This document shows positions 23,730 through 33,305 of a stretch of DNA of 64,000 nt, one piece after another; within the stretch, counting starts at the first letter, position 1, and the number at the start of each line of letters is the position of its first letter. A program made the position numbers and the translations under genes. The stretch is from Clostridia bacterium (GTDB lineage: Bacteria > Bacillota > Clostridia > Monoglobales > Monoglobaceae): positions 62,001-126,000 of the forward strand of contig JAFQIA010000028.1 of NCBI GenBank assembly GCA_017397725.1. Reading direction: 5' to 3'. The notes below the pieces were generated by a model. It did not search any database and was not told the origin of the DNA. It worked only from the letters and a program-made list of their open reading frames with translations.

Positions 23730-26171
23730 ATGATTGCCAATGTGATGCTGACGGAATCTAAGCATTCCATCAACCAAAGCTTTGATTACCTGATCCCCAA
23801 AGAATGGGAATCGGTGATTCAGCCGGGACTTCGGGTTCTGGTTCCTTTTGGCGTGCATAATAATAGTGCCGAGGCTTTGGTTCTATCCGTCAAAGAAACC
23901 AGCGAGTTTTCTCGTTTAAAAACATTGTTGCGCCCCTTGGACCAAGAACCCATTTGCACACCGGAGCTATTGCAGCTCTGCGAATGGATGCAACATCGTT
24001 ATTTCTGTTCCTTTCAGCAGGCATACCGCCAAATCAAGCCGCCCTATATGGGTGCGAAAATCCGCAAGTGGGTTATATTTCAGCAAACCACTGAGGACAA
24101 GCTGACACCCACCCAGCAACAGTTCTTGGATAAGCTCCGTGAACTGGACGGCATTGCGGAGTTGGAGGAACTGGAGGCAGTCTTAAACAAAAAAGGGCTT
24201 TCCCGCACCGCCTTTGCATTGCAAAACCTTGGCATCGTAGAGGTTCGGGAACAGCTGGACGAATCCATCTCCTTCCTCTATATCCGGAAAGCACGGCTGA
24301 ATCCCGAAACGGAAGAAGGTTACGCCTTGGCAGAGGAATTGCGGCAAAGACGTGCGCCTGTGCAGGCAGATATGGTGCTTGCCCTTTGCGAAAACGGAGA
24401 TATGCGCACCTCGGACCTGATTGCCGTTACCGACGGAAACTACCAATCTTTGAACGCCCTGCAAGATAAGGGCATTGTGACCATCTATCGGGAAAAGGCA
24501 GAACGACTTGCTTATGAAGAAGACAAGTATACGCCCACGAAAGCATATGTTCCCACCGAGGAGCAAAGGCCAGTCATTGACCATTTGAACAACCTGATTC
24601 GGCATCAAATGCACGAAAAAATTTTGCTCCACGGTATTACAGGAAGCGGAAAGACGGAAATTTTTTTACAAGCCATTGACACCTGTATTCAGGAGGGAAA
24701 GCAAGCCATTATGCTGGTGCCCGAAATTTCCCTCACCCCCCAGATGGTGGAACGCTTTGTCAGTCGGTTCGGCAGTTCGGTTGCGGTGATGCACAGCGGA
24801 CTTTCCCAAGGAGAACGTTTTGACCAATGGCATAAAATCAAGCAAGGCAAAGTCCATGTGGTTGTTGGCGCAAGAAGTGCCGTCTTTGCACCCTTTGACA
24901 AACTTGGCATCATCATTCTGGATGAAGAACACGAGAGCAGCTACAAATCCGAAAACGCGCCTCGCTATCACGCCCGAGAGATTGCGATGTATCGGGGGCA
25001 AAAGTTTGGTGCACCTGTTCTTTTGGCATCTGCCACCCCCTCGATTTCTTCTTACTATTATGCCAAGGAGGGTCGCTATCGTCTGTTTGAGATGCAAAAG
25101 CGGTACAACAACCAGACCCTTCCTGAGGCGCAGATTTGTGATATGCGCAGTGAGCTTTTGGATTTGCATAATCTTTCTGCCATCAGTACCAAATTGCGGG
25201 CAGAAATTCAAAAAAATCTGGAACGAGGGGAAAAGAGCATCCTCTTCCTCAACCGCAGAGGCTACAACACCTTTGTTTCCTGTCGGGAATGCGGCTATGT
25301 GATGGAATGTGACCAATGCAGTATTGCCCTCACCTACCATCGCAAATCCAATCAGTTGGTTTGCCATTATTGCGGTCAGTCCCACCAGCCTGCAGAAACC
25401 TGTCCCCAATGTGGGTCAAAGTATATCAAGTTTTTCGGTACCGGCACCCAAAAGATTGAGGATGAACTCCATACCCTCTTTCCCGATGCAAAAATTCTAC
25501 GGATGGATTTTGATACCACCTCCCAAAAGGGCGGACACGAATTGATTCTGAACCAGTTCCGCAATGGGGATGCTGATATCCTGTTGGGAACCCAGATGGT
25601 AACCAAGGGTTTGGATTTTCCCGATGTAACTTTGGTTGGTGTGCTTGCCGCAGACGCATCCCTCAATGTAGACGATTTTCGGGCGAGTGAACGATGTTTT
25701 TCCTTAATCACGCAGGTTTGCGGACGTGCTGGCAGAGGTGACCTCAGGGGGCGTGCCATCATTCAGACCTATCAGCCGGACAATAGCACCATCCAATTTG
25801 CAAAGATGCAAAACTACAAAGAATTTTACCAGAACGAAATTCTTTATCGCAAACGGATGCAATATCCACCATTCTGTGATATGCTTTATATTTTGGTTTC
25901 CGGAGAGAACGAGGAAACTGTGGCACAGGAGATTTTAAACATTGATGCTTTCATCAAAGCGCATGCACCGGAGGATTGTATTCACTCCGACCTTCCGCCA
26001 AGTCCTGCGCCCATTGCCAAAATCAAAAACAAATTCCGGTATCGGCTTTTAATCAAGGCGCAACCGGTACAAAAGCTGTTTCCTCTGCTCCATCAAATCA
26101 GTCTTTCCCACAACGAGAGCAGAACCGAGAACAGTCTGGTCATTGACATCAATCCAGTCAATATGCTATGA
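23730..26171 (+). CDS. priA: Primosomal replication restart helicase PriA
   Basis: 813 residues. The 3'-DNA-binding domain occupies about 1-110, then the helicase core with GITGSGKTE (Walker A), ILDEEHESSYK (DEEH) and GTQMVTKGLDFPDV. A zinc-binding insert has CRECG, CDQCS, CHYCG and CPQCG (eight cysteines). It loads the replisome at stalled forks. Complete; overlapping reading frames inside are shadows. Together with def downstream it forms the usual priA-def order. Confidence 0.96.
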   Translation: MIANVMLTESKHSINQSFDYLIPKEWESVIQPGLRVLVPFGVHNNSAEALVLSVKETSEFSRLKTLLRPLDQEPICTPELLQLCEWMQHRYFCSFQQAYRQIKPPYMGAKIRKWVIFQQTTEDKLTPTQQQFLDKLRELDGIAELEELEAVLNKKGLSRTAFALQNLGIVEVREQLDESISFLYIRKARLNPETEEGYALAEELRQRRAPVQADMVLALCENGDMRTSDLIAVTDGNYQSLNALQDKGIVTIYREKAERLAYEEDKYTPTKAYVPTEEQRPVIDHLNNLIRHQMHEKILLHGITGSGKTEIFLQAIDTCIQEGKQAIMLVPEISLTPQMVERFVSRFGSSVAVMHSGLSQGERFDQWHKIKQGKVHVVVGARSAVFAPFDKLGIIILDEEHESSYKSENAPRYHAREIAMYRGQKFGAPVLLASATPSISSYYYAKEGRYRLFEMQKRYNNQTLPEAQICDMRSELLDLHNLSAISTKLRAEIQKNLERGEKSILFLNRRGYNTFVSCRECGYVMECDQCSIALTYHRKSNQLVCHYCGQSHQPAETCPQCGSKYIKFFGTGTQKIEDELHTLFPDAKILRMDFDTTSQKGGHELILNQFRNGDADILLGTQMVTKGLDFPDVTLVGVLAADASLNVDDFRASERCFSLITQVCGRAGRGDLRGRAIIQTYQPDNSTIQFAKMQNYKEFYQNEILYRKRMQYPPFCDMLYILVSGENEETVAQEILNIDAFIKAHAPEDCIHSDLPPSPAPIAKIKNKFRYRLLIKAQPVQKLFPLLHQISLSHNESRTENSLVIDINPVNML

Positions 26172-26207
26172 TAAAAAAGATTTCGAACAATAAGGAGAGA
26201 AAACCCT

Positions 26208-26663
26208 ATGGCTATTAGAAACATTGTTACGGTTGGCGATCCGGTTCTTACCAAAAAATGCAGAGCGGTAGAAACCATCGACCAACGGATTCTTGATTTG
26301 CTTGACGATATGGCAGACACCCTGTATGAATCCGGTGGAGTTGGTCTTGCGGCACCGCAGGTTGGGATTCTCAGACGAGTGGTGGTCATTGATATTGATG
26401 AGGGTTTGATTGAACTGATCAATCCCGAAATCATTCACGCTGAGGGCGAACAAACCGATGCAGAGGGGTGCCTCAGCAATCCCGGAAAATACGGAATGGT
26501 CACCCGCCCCAACAAGGTGACAATACGTGCCCTCAATCGAAACGGAGAAACCTTTGAGCTTACCGGCGAAGGACTGCTTGCCCGTGCATTCTGCCACGAA
26601 CTGGACCATCTGGATGGAAAAATGTTTATGTCCTTGGTCAGCGAATGGATAGAAACCGAGTAA
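26208..26663 (+). CDS. def: Peptide deformylase
   Basis: 151 residues with all three motifs: GGVGLAAPQVGI, EGCLSNPGKYG and FCHELDHLDGKMF, which provide the Cys and two His metal ligands plus the catalytic Glu. It removes formyl from nascent N-terminal methionine. AAGGAGAG upstream of ATG. The third motif has HELDHLDG as in type-1 enzymes. No methionyl-tRNA formyltransferase gene follows, although priA-def-fmt is the common order. Confidence 0.95.
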   Translation: MAIRNIVTVGDPVLTKKCRAVETIDQRILDLLDDMADTLYESGGVGLAAPQVGILRRVVVIDIDEGLIELINPEIIHAEGEQTDAEGCLSNPGKYGMVTRPNKVTIRALNRNGETFELTGEGLLARAFCHELDHLDGKMFMSLVSEWIETE

Positions 26664-26679
26664 AACCGATAATTTTCTA

Positions 26680-26708
26680 TTGCATTGCATCAAAATTTGT
26701 TGTATAAT
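26680..26708 (+). promoter_or_regulatory. Promoter of the PurF-like gene
   Basis: TTGCAT (26680-26685), 17 bases, TATAAT (26703-26708). It explains why the next gene is not simply part of priA-def. Confidence 0.8.
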
Positions 26709-26745
26709 TTTTTAGGTATTTAGAATCTACTACAGGAGGATTACT

Positions 26746-28167
26746 ATGGGAGGCTTTTTTGGAACAGTTTGCAAGCATGACGCCATCTCCGATGTGTTTT
26801 TCGGCACGGATTATCATTCACATCTTGGCACACGTCGGGGAGGAATCGCCGCTTACGATAAGGAAATAGGACTACAGCGAGAGATACACAACATCCAAAA
26901 CTCTCCATTTCGAACAAAGTTTGAACGCGTTTTTGAAGAGATGCACGGTCAGGCTGCCATTGGTTGTATCAGTGACTTTGACCCGCAACCGCTCCTCTTT
27001 CATTCCCGTCTGGGGACGTATGCTATTTGTACAGTTGGTGTCATCAACAACGCCAAGGAGCTTACCGCGCAGTATTTGACCGGAAACAGCTTTTTCAATG
27101 CGATGACCGGCGGAACCATCAACTCAGTGGACCTGATTGCCGCCTTAATCAATCAAAAGGATAATTTTGCGGATGGCATCCGTTTTGCACAGGAATCCAT
27201 CGACGGCACCGCATCCATTCTGGTGCTCACCGGATATGGTTCTTTGATTACTGCCCGTGACTTAAATGGCAGATTGCCGGTATTGATTGGAAAGAGTGAT
27301 GACGGCTATTGTGTTTCCTTTGAATCTTTTGCTTTTCAAAAGCTTGGCTACGAAAATGAGCGGGAGCTTGGTCCCGGTGAGGTTGTGGAAATCACCACCG
27401 ACGGGGTTTCGCAGCTCATTCCTCCCCGCAAGGAAATGAAGATTTGTTCCTTCCTCTGGTCTTATTACGGCTATCCCACCTCTACCTATGAAGGGGTCAA
27501 TGTGGAAACTATGCGGAACCGGAACGGGGAACTGATGGCAGAGCACGACATTGCGATGAAGAATGCAGAAAACTTAGATTCTGTCAGCGGTATTCCGGAT
27601 TCCGGAACCGCCCACGCAATCGGCTATGCCAACAAGAGCGATGCGCCCTTTGCAAGACCATTTATCAAATACACCCCTACTTGGGCAAGAAGCTTTACCC
27701 CTACCCATCAGCGCGACCGGAAAAAGATTGCAAAGATGAAGATGGTTCCCATTCACGATTTGATTCAGGACAAAAAGCTGTTGTTCATTGACGATTCCAT
27801 TGTCCGTGGAACCCAGCTTCGGGAAACCGTAGAATTCTTGTACCAGAATGGTGCCAAAGAGGTGCATATGCGCTCTGCGTGTCCGCCCATTATGTATAGC
27901 TGTAAATACCTTAACTTCTCTCCTACCACCGATGATATGGAGCTGATTACCAGAAAAACCATTATGGAATTGGAGGGTGAAGAAGGGCTCAATCATCTGG
28001 AAGAGTACAGCGACTTCTCCACCGAACGCGGCAAGGCACTGCGCCAAACGATTTGTGATAAATTCAATTTTACTTCATTGGAATTCCAGTCCTTGGAAAA
28101 CTTGATCAAAGCCATCGGTCTTGAACCTTGCAAATTATGTACTTACTGCTGGAACGGAAAAGAATAA
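26746..28167 (+). CDS. Amidophosphoribosyltransferase (PurF)-like protein lacking the glutaminase nucleophile
   Basis: 473 residues. Overall PurF layout: an Ntn-type glutaminase domain (1-230), then a phosphoribosyltransferase domain with the PRPP loop LLFIDDSIVRGTQ at 345-357. Cysteines at 234, 379, 386 and a CxxCxxC at 462-468 are in the places where PurF holds a 4Fe-4S cluster. But the chain begins MGGFFG, so residue 2 is Gly where PurF needs Cys; no start with Cys is available upstream (AGGAGG directly precedes this ATG). Glutamine hydrolysis is therefore not expected; it may use ammonia or do something else. Own promoter, own terminator; not in a purine operon. Confidence 0.88.
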   Translation: MGGFFGTVCKHDAISDVFFGTDYHSHLGTRRGGIAAYDKEIGLQREIHNIQNSPFRTKFERVFEEMHGQAAIGCISDFDPQPLLFHSRLGTYAICTVGVINNAKELTAQYLTGNSFFNAMTGGTINSVDLIAALINQKDNFADGIRFAQESIDGTASILVLTGYGSLITARDLNGRLPVLIGKSDDGYCVSFESFAFQKLGYENERELGPGEVVEITTDGVSQLIPPRKEMKICSFLWSYYGYPTSTYEGVNVETMRNRNGELMAEHDIAMKNAENLDSVSGIPDSGTAHAIGYANKSDAPFARPFIKYTPTWARSFTPTHQRDRKKIAKMKMVPIHDLIQDKKLLFIDDSIVRGTQLRETVEFLYQNGAKEVHMRSACPPIMYSCKYLNFSPTTDDMELITRKTIMELEGEEGLNHLEEYSDFSTERGKALRQTICDKFNFTSLEFQSLENLIKAIGLEPCKLCTYCWNGKE

Positions 28168-28205
28168 AAAAATTCCCTTGGTCGTTGACCAAGGGAATTT
28201 TTTTA
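28166..28205. terminator. Bidirectional terminator between the PurF-like gene and lysC
   Basis: AAAAATTCCCTTGGTC, three-base loop, GACCAAGGGAATTTTT: a perfect long stem with A and T flanks serving the two converging genes. The lysC stop lies within its T-run side. Confidence 0.94.
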
Positions 28206-29408
28206 TTTCATAAATTTGTCGTGGATCACTTGAACTGCTCTTTCCGCATTCTCAATGTTAATCAAAACAGAAACCTTGAGTTCAGAGGTGGCAATCATAT
28301 GGATATTGATGCTTGCATCAAACAATGCTTCAAACATCTTTGCCGCAACACCGGGGTTGTTCACCATACCTGCACCAACGATAGAAACCTTGCTCAGGTT
28401 ATCTCTGTGGCTAAGCTCCTGATAAGGAACAGTTTCTTTCAAGGATTCCAGGGTAGCAATGGTTTTATCCAGATTGCTCTTTGTTACAGTGAAAACGATA
28501 TCCTTTTTGCCGTCGTGGCCGATGGACTGCAGAATCATATCCACATTGATACCATCCTTTGCCAGAGCGGAAAAGACCTTAAACGCAATTCCGGGAGTAT
28601 CCTCCAAACCAATAATTGCAATACGCGCAACGTCATTGTCACGGGTTACGCCTCTGATTAACATTTTTTCCATAGGTATTACCTCCTTAACGATTGTGCC
28701 GGGCACTCTTTGAAAACTGGATTTTACTTCAAGCTGAACATTGTATTTCTTTGCCATTTCTACCGAGCGGTTGTGCAGTACATTGGCACCCAGACTTGCC
28801 AGTTCCAGCATCTCGTCATAGGTGATTTCCTCCAGCTTTACTGCATCGGGTACGATTCTCGGGTCGGTGGTATATACACCATCCACATCGGTATAAATCT
28901 CACACTTGTTGGCACGGAGCGCTGCTGCCAGAGCAACTGCAGAAGTATCGCTGCCGCCACGGCCAAGGGTAGTGATATTGTCATACTTATCAATTCCCTG
29001 AAAACCTGCTACAATCACAATTTTGTGTTTATCCAGCTCAGACTGAATCCGTTCTACATCAATCTTGTCAATGCGGGCATTGCCTGCACTGGAATTGGTT
29101 TTGAATCCTGCCTGCCAACCGGTCAGGGAAATCACCGGATATTCCAGATTTTCGATTGCCATTGCTAAAAGCGCAATGGAAATTTGTTCACCGCTGGAAA
29201 GGAGCATATCCATTTCCCGCTTAGATGCCTTGGGATTGATTTCTTGCGCTTTTTCAATCAAATCATCGGTGGTATCACCCTGTGCCGAAACAACAACCAC
29301 CACTTGGTTATTGTCCCTGGCAGTTTCAACCACACGATTGGCAACATTCTTTACTTTTTCTGCGTCGGCGACAGAGCTTCCGCCGAACTTTTGTACGATA
29401 AGAGCCAT
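28203..29408 (-). CDS. lysC: Aspartate kinase
   Basis: 401 residues. KFGGSSV at residue 7 marks the amino acid kinase domain, GRGGSDTSAVALAA the substrate site, and two ACT domains follow from about 265. It phosphorylates aspartate as the first step to lysine, threonine and methionine; the ACT domains would bind the feedback amino acid. Third gene in DUF1015-hom-thrB-lysC. An internal start (MEKMLIRGVT region) that could make a separate regulatory subunit, as in B. subtilis LysC, is possible: GGAGGT lies before it near 28680. Confidence 0.94.
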   Translation of the reverse strand: MALIVQKFGGSSVADAEKVKNVANRVVETARDNNQVVVVVSAQGDTTDDLIEKAQEINPKASKREMDMLLSSGEQISIALLAMAIENLEYPVISLTGWQAGFKTNSSAGNARIDKIDVERIQSELDKHKIVIVAGFQGIDKYDNITTLGRGGSDTSAVALAAALRANKCEIYTDVDGVYTTDPRIVPDAVKLEEITYDEMLELASLGANVLHNRSVEMAKKYNVQLEVKSSFQRVPGTIVKEVIPMEKMLIRGVTRDNDVARIAIIGLEDTPGIAFKVFSALAKDGINVDMILQSIGHDGKKDIVFTVTKSNLDKTIATLESLKETVPYQELSHRDNLSKVSIVGAGMVNNPGVAAKMFEALFDASINIHMIATSELKVSVLINIENAERAVQVIHDKFMK

Positions 29409-29455
29409 TCTTATTCCTCCTTCTTCTATTTGAAAACGACAAATGTCGTATTGCT

Positions 29456-30355
29456 TTACTTAATCACCACAGCGCCTTGATTGTCCGCCCGAAGCATATG
29501 CAACTTCCAATGCCGCATAGACGAAGAAAGAAACTGGGTCATTTCCTGTTTGAATACTTCCTCGTCTTTTTGGTAGACCATTGCCACCACGGTGGGTCCT
29601 GCTCCGCTGAGATATACACCCAAGGCATTTTTTTCATAGCATACCCGGAACAAATCCTCCATATCCGGTATCAACCGTTTGCGGTAGCGTTGGTGCAGCT
29701 TATCCTCCACCGCAACCCGCAGGTTTTCGTAATTCCCACTCATAATACTGGTGGCAAGCAACGCGCTCCGTCCGGTATTATACACCGCATCACGCATAGA
29801 AACCATCTTGGGAAGTACATTGCGGGCTTTTTTTGTCTGGAGATAAAAATCCGGAACAAACGCCGCAAACCGCAGTTCATCCTGAACCGCAACACGGGTG
29901 TAGTGTACTTTATCCTTCCGCTTGACATTCACGGTAAAACCGCCGAAAATCGCCGGTGTCACATTGTCGCCGTGCCCCTCGATTTCTGCTGCCATCACAA
30001 GCAGCTCATCCTTGGAAAGAGTTTCCCCTGTCATCACATTGGCGGCAAGCAAACCGGATACAATGCCCGCACTACTGCTGCCCAGACCACGCGTCACCAT
30101 AATATTGTTTTCCAAGGTCAAATGCAAGCCTTTGGGATGGTATCCCACCCTATCAAACACCGTCTGCATGGAGCGATAAACCAGATTTCGCTCATCTTTT
30201 GCAAGGAACTTGGAAGTTTCGTCCAGAATATCAATTTGGATTGTGTTTCCGGTTTCTTCTGCAGTCACATAGTTATAAAGATTCAACGCCACGCCAAGGC
30301 TGTCAAAGCCGGACCCCATATTGGCACTGGTTGCCGGCACACGTACCTTTACCAT
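29456..30355 (-). CDS. thrB: Homoserine kinase
   Basis: 299 residues, GHMP kinase family. VRVPATSANMGSGFDSLGVA at the start, the ATP loop TRGLGSSSAGIVSG around residue 88, and LSGAGPTVVAMV near the C-terminus. It makes O-phosphohomoserine for threonine. The ATG at 30353-30355 overlaps the hom stop by one base (TGATG), with GGAGGG just upstream; a TTG one codon earlier is less likely. No threonine synthase gene is in view. Confidence 0.94.
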   Translation of the reverse strand: MVKVRVPATSANMGSGFDSLGVALNLYNYVTAEETGNTIQIDILDETSKFLAKDERNLVYRSMQTVFDRVGYHPKGLHLTLENNIMVTRGLGSSSAGIVSGLLAANVMTGETLSKDELLVMAAEIEGHGDNVTPAIFGGFTVNVKRKDKVHYTRVAVQDELRFAAFVPDFYLQTKKARNVLPKMVSMRDAVYNTGRSALLATSIMSGNYENLRVAVEDKLHQRYRKRLIPDMEDLFRVCYEKNALGVYLSGAGPTVVAMVYQKDEEVFKQEMTQFLSSSMRHWKLHMLRADNQGAVVIK

Positions 30356-31569
30356 CAACCCTCCACCATCCTTAATGTACCAAGGATTGGGTTGGTTTTG
30401 GAAATCTCTTCTTTGAGTGCTGCAAATTCCCCCTCAGAAAGTTCCGGAGTCAGAATCGCAAACTCACCATCAAATGCCAAATCTTTCAAGGTAATGACCT
30501 GATAAGCATCTTTGGGGTAAGCCGCTGCATCACCGCTGAGGCGTACATAGTAACGGAACTTCTGTCCACTGCCATCTTTCAAATAGCCTGCTTCACCCTC
30601 GGTCCAGCCAAGCCCGATATGCTCCGTCTTGTGCTTGACCGCATCAATAATATCCGATACCACGGCGCTTGCGGTAGGCAAAGAGCCTGCACCACGACCG
30701 TAGAACATCACATCGCCAATGGCATCGCCTTTTACCATAATGCCGTTGAACACATCATCAATACCTGCAAGAGGATGGTCCTTTTTCAAAAGTGCAGGGC
30801 AAACCCTGGCATAGACACCCTCTTCCTCTTTGGAAGCCATACCCAACAACTTGATGACACAACCCATTGCATCGGCATATGCCACATCCTCAAGGGTAAT
30901 CTTTGTGATACCCTCAGTAGGAATCTCTTCACTATCCACAAATTTTCCAAACGCCAGCGAGGAGAGAATCGCAATCTTGCGGCAGGTATCGTGACCCTCC
31001 ACATCGGCGGTGGGGTCTTTTTCCGCATAGCCTTTTTCCTGTGCACTCTTGAGTGCATCGCTGAAGGTTGTATCCTCCTTAATCATCTGGGTCAGGATAT
31101 AGTTGGTGGTTCCGTTCAGAATGCCCAGAACCTCGGTCAATTCATTGGCAGAAAGGCTGGAATAAAGGGGACGGATAATCGGGATACCACCGCCCACGCT
31201 TGCCTCAAAGAGGTAGCTGACATGATTCTCCCGTGCAATTTGCAAAAGCTCGGTACCGTGCTTTGCAACCAACTCCTTGTTGGAGGTAACCACGTGCTTA
31301 CCTGCCATAAGAAGCTTTTTGGTAAAATCATAAGCCGGATTGGTTCCGCCCATCACCTCTGCAACGATGCCAATCTCTTGATCCTCAAGAATTTCGTTAA
31401 AATCCTTGGTGAAACAATCAAAAGGACTGTCCGGAAAATCCCGAAGATCCAAAATTTTGGCAATCTCAATTTTTTCACCGCTGCGGGAAGCAAGCCCGTC
31501 AGAAGAGTTGCGGATGATTTCTCCAACACCGCTTCCAACAACGCCAAATCCCATAATTCCTATTTTCAT
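30355..31569 (-). CDS. hom: Homoserine dehydrogenase
   Basis: 404 residues. NAD(P)-binding GFGVVGSGV at about 8-16, catalytic domain with GGGIPIIRPLYSSLSANELT and GILNGTTNYILT, then GYAEKDPTADVEGHDTCRK; a C-terminal ACT domain from about 325. It reduces aspartate semialdehyde to homoserine. Start is the ATG at 31567-31569; a frame from 31602 would add 11 residues and overlap the DUF1015 gene. Couples directly to thrB. Confidence 0.95.
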   Translation of the reverse strand: MKIGIMGFGVVGSGVGEIIRNSSDGLASRSGEKIEIAKILDLRDFPDSPFDCFTKDFNEILEDQEIGIVAEVMGGTNPAYDFTKKLLMAGKHVVTSNKELVAKHGTELLQIARENHVSYLFEASVGGGIPIIRPLYSSLSANELTEVLGILNGTTNYILTQMIKEDTTFSDALKSAQEKGYAEKDPTADVEGHDTCRKIAILSSLAFGKFVDSEEIPTEGITKITLEDVAYADAMGCVIKLLGMASKEEEGVYARVCPALLKKDHPLAGIDDVFNGIMVKGDAIGDVMFYGRGAGSLPTASAVVSDIIDAVKHKTEHIGLGWTEGEAGYLKDGSGQKFRYYVRLSGDAAAYPKDAYQVITLKDLAFDGEFAILTPELSEGEFAALKEEISKTNPILGTLRMVEG

Positions 31570-31598
31570 TCGTTTTTCATCCTTTCCGTCACGGAGCC

Positions 31599-32918
31599 TC
31601 AATCAAATTTGTTTATCACAATCCCTGTCACCATCTTAGGCCAGAAATATGTGGACTTTTGAGGCATTTTCTCATTAGCAAGTGCAATTTCCTTAATTTC
31701 TGATATCTTGGTGGGATTGATCAAGAAGGCACAATCAAAGGTACCATTTTGCACTTCCCGAATCGCCTTGTGGGCGTTGCGCGTGTAGACCAGATTCTTC
31801 TGGTCTTTCATATTCTCTTCATCAATGCCAAGATACTTCTCTAAAATCATCTTATGAAGGATGGTCACATCCAGATGCTTGTATGCATCGGATTTATCTT
31901 GAATTGCTTCGTCAATTCCCTGCGTGCTATTTAATTTAAGTAAGTAATAATAATTCTTGCCGGTATAGAGTGCAAACAGGGTTTCATCCACGGTATTGGC
32001 AAGTCTGTCAGTCATAATCTCCGCATAATCACCCTCAGTGAAATAAATGCGGGAAACAGAAAATTCCTCGGTCAACAGCCCTACAAACAGCAATTCGTCA
32101 AAGCGTTCCAAATCCTTTAGCATCCGATGTGTAGGGAACACAAAGAGTCCACCGTCACTGGCCGATACCAAGGTCATCATCACATAATCATAGGGCTGAG
32201 TGCCAACCTCGGTGCCGTCCTCCTGATGACGCAGATTGCGATACGCCAAAGCAGTTTCGTACCGATGATGGCCATCTGCAATCAAAATCTGCTTTTCCTC
32301 AAACATGGTACTGATGCGGTTGTTTAATTCCTCATCGGTCACAATCCAGATGTTTTGGGTGATATTTTCATCAGTCACAAAAGACAAATCAGGGTTTCTG
32401 TCGCTCTGTGCCTCAATCAAACGGGCAATCCTTTTATCGTCATCCCGATACAGAGAATAAATCTGACTGAGATTGGCATCGGTCGCCTGCATCAATTGAA
32501 GCCGATCCTCTTTGGATTTGGAAAGGGTCCCCTCGTGAGGAAGTACCACTCCATCCGCAAATTCCTGCAGCTGTACCAACCCAATAATTCCCTTTAAGGA
32601 ATGGGAAGGCTTTTCCGAACCCAAGGAAAAAATTTGCTCATAAATATAAAAAGCGGGTTTGTCTTCACGGACCAGAACTTGTTCTTCGATCCATTTTTGG
32701 AATGCGTTTCCGCTTCTGGTATAGCGATTGTTGGTCGCATCATCGCTAACAAAATCCATCCCGTAATCCAGACGGACAATATTGTACTCATTTTTGTTGT
32801 ATAATTCCTGTTGCTCAGCAGGAGAGATGATATCGTACGGAGGAGCTGTCACAGCATTCAGGTCTTGAAACTTTTCGGTATTGTAACGCAGACCTTGAAA
32901 CGGGATTACTTTCGCCAT
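31599..32918 (-). CDS. DUF1015-family protein
   Basis: 439 residues. VIPFQGLRYNTEKF and VTAPPYDIISPAEQQELYN at the start, VLPHEGTLSKSKEDRLQLMQ in the middle, and ADGHHRYETALAYRN around residue 218 are the conserved DUF1015 blocks. Cytoplasmic, no membrane segments. Archaeal relatives include a serine kinase (SerK), but the bacterial function is not established to my knowledge. It is first in the unit with hom-thrB-lysC, 29 bases ahead of hom, so a link to aspartate- or serine-family metabolism is plausible. Confidence 0.88.
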   Translation of the reverse strand: MAKVIPFQGLRYNTEKFQDLNAVTAPPYDIISPAEQQELYNKNEYNIVRLDYGMDFVSDDATNNRYTRSGNAFQKWIEEQVLVREDKPAFYIYEQIFSLGSEKPSHSLKGIIGLVQLQEFADGVVLPHEGTLSKSKEDRLQLMQATDANLSQIYSLYRDDDKRIARLIEAQSDRNPDLSFVTDENITQNIWIVTDEELNNRISTMFEEKQILIADGHHRYETALAYRNLRHQEDGTEVGTQPYDYVMMTLVSASDGGLFVFPTHRMLKDLERFDELLFVGLLTEEFSVSRIYFTEGDYAEIMTDRLANTVDETLFALYTGKNYYYLLKLNSTQGIDEAIQDKSDAYKHLDVTILHKMILEKYLGIDEENMKDQKNLVYTRNAHKAIREVQNGTFDCAFLINPTKISEIKEIALANEKMPQKSTYFWPKMVTGIVINKFD

Positions 32919-32996
32919 ATTAACATTCCTTTCCTACAATCTTGAATTCTTTTCTGCAAATATACAAAAAATAATCTCACCAGTATATTCCTATCC

Positions 32997-33025
32997 ATCA
33001 TACACCAAAATCCCCCATTCGTCAA
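32997..33025 (-). promoter_or_regulatory. Promoter of DUF1015-hom-thrB-lysC
   Basis: TTGACG (33020-33025), 17 bases, TATGAT (32997-33002), with a leader of about 70 bases that shows no terminator or recognisable riboswitch. Confidence 0.83.
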
Positions 33026-33135
33026 GGGATTTTCACGGATTCATACAAATATTGTTAGGAAAAACCTTGTATTTTTTTCGTGGGTTCTGCAATACTATTC
33101 TTGAAACGCTAACAGAAACAAAAGGAGGCATTCTC

Positions 33136-33267
33136 ATGGGAAAATTCACCACCGGCGTGGTTGCCGGAGCGATGCTTGGCATCGGGATGATGTTGGTTGA
33201 CAAAAAGACCATCAAAAAAATGAAAAAAATGGCACACAAAATGCCCTGCTATCTTTCCTGGATGTAA
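33136..33267 (+). CDS. Small single-span protein, 43 residues
   Basis: MGKFTTGVVAGAMLGIGMML gives a glycine-zipper-like membrane segment; the rest is a strongly basic tail (DKKTIKKMKKMAHKM). AAAGGAGG lies seven bases before the ATG, a strong ribosome site, and a perfect terminator begins at its stop codon; both argue that it is real. YtxH-like small proteins have this layout, but I cannot name the family. It faces away from the ABC transporter genes and toward them converges. Confidence 0.72.
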   Translation: MGKFTTGVVAGAMLGIGMMLVDKKTIKKMKKMAHKMPCYLSWM

Positions 33268-33305
33268 AAGAATCCCGTAATACACGAAGTATTACGGGAT
33301 TCTTT
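33267..33305. terminator. Bidirectional terminator
   Basis: AAAGAATCCCGTAATAC, five-base loop, GTATTACGGGATTCTTT: a perfect 17-bp stem between the small plus-strand gene and the minus-strand ABC ATPase gene. Confidence 0.95.
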
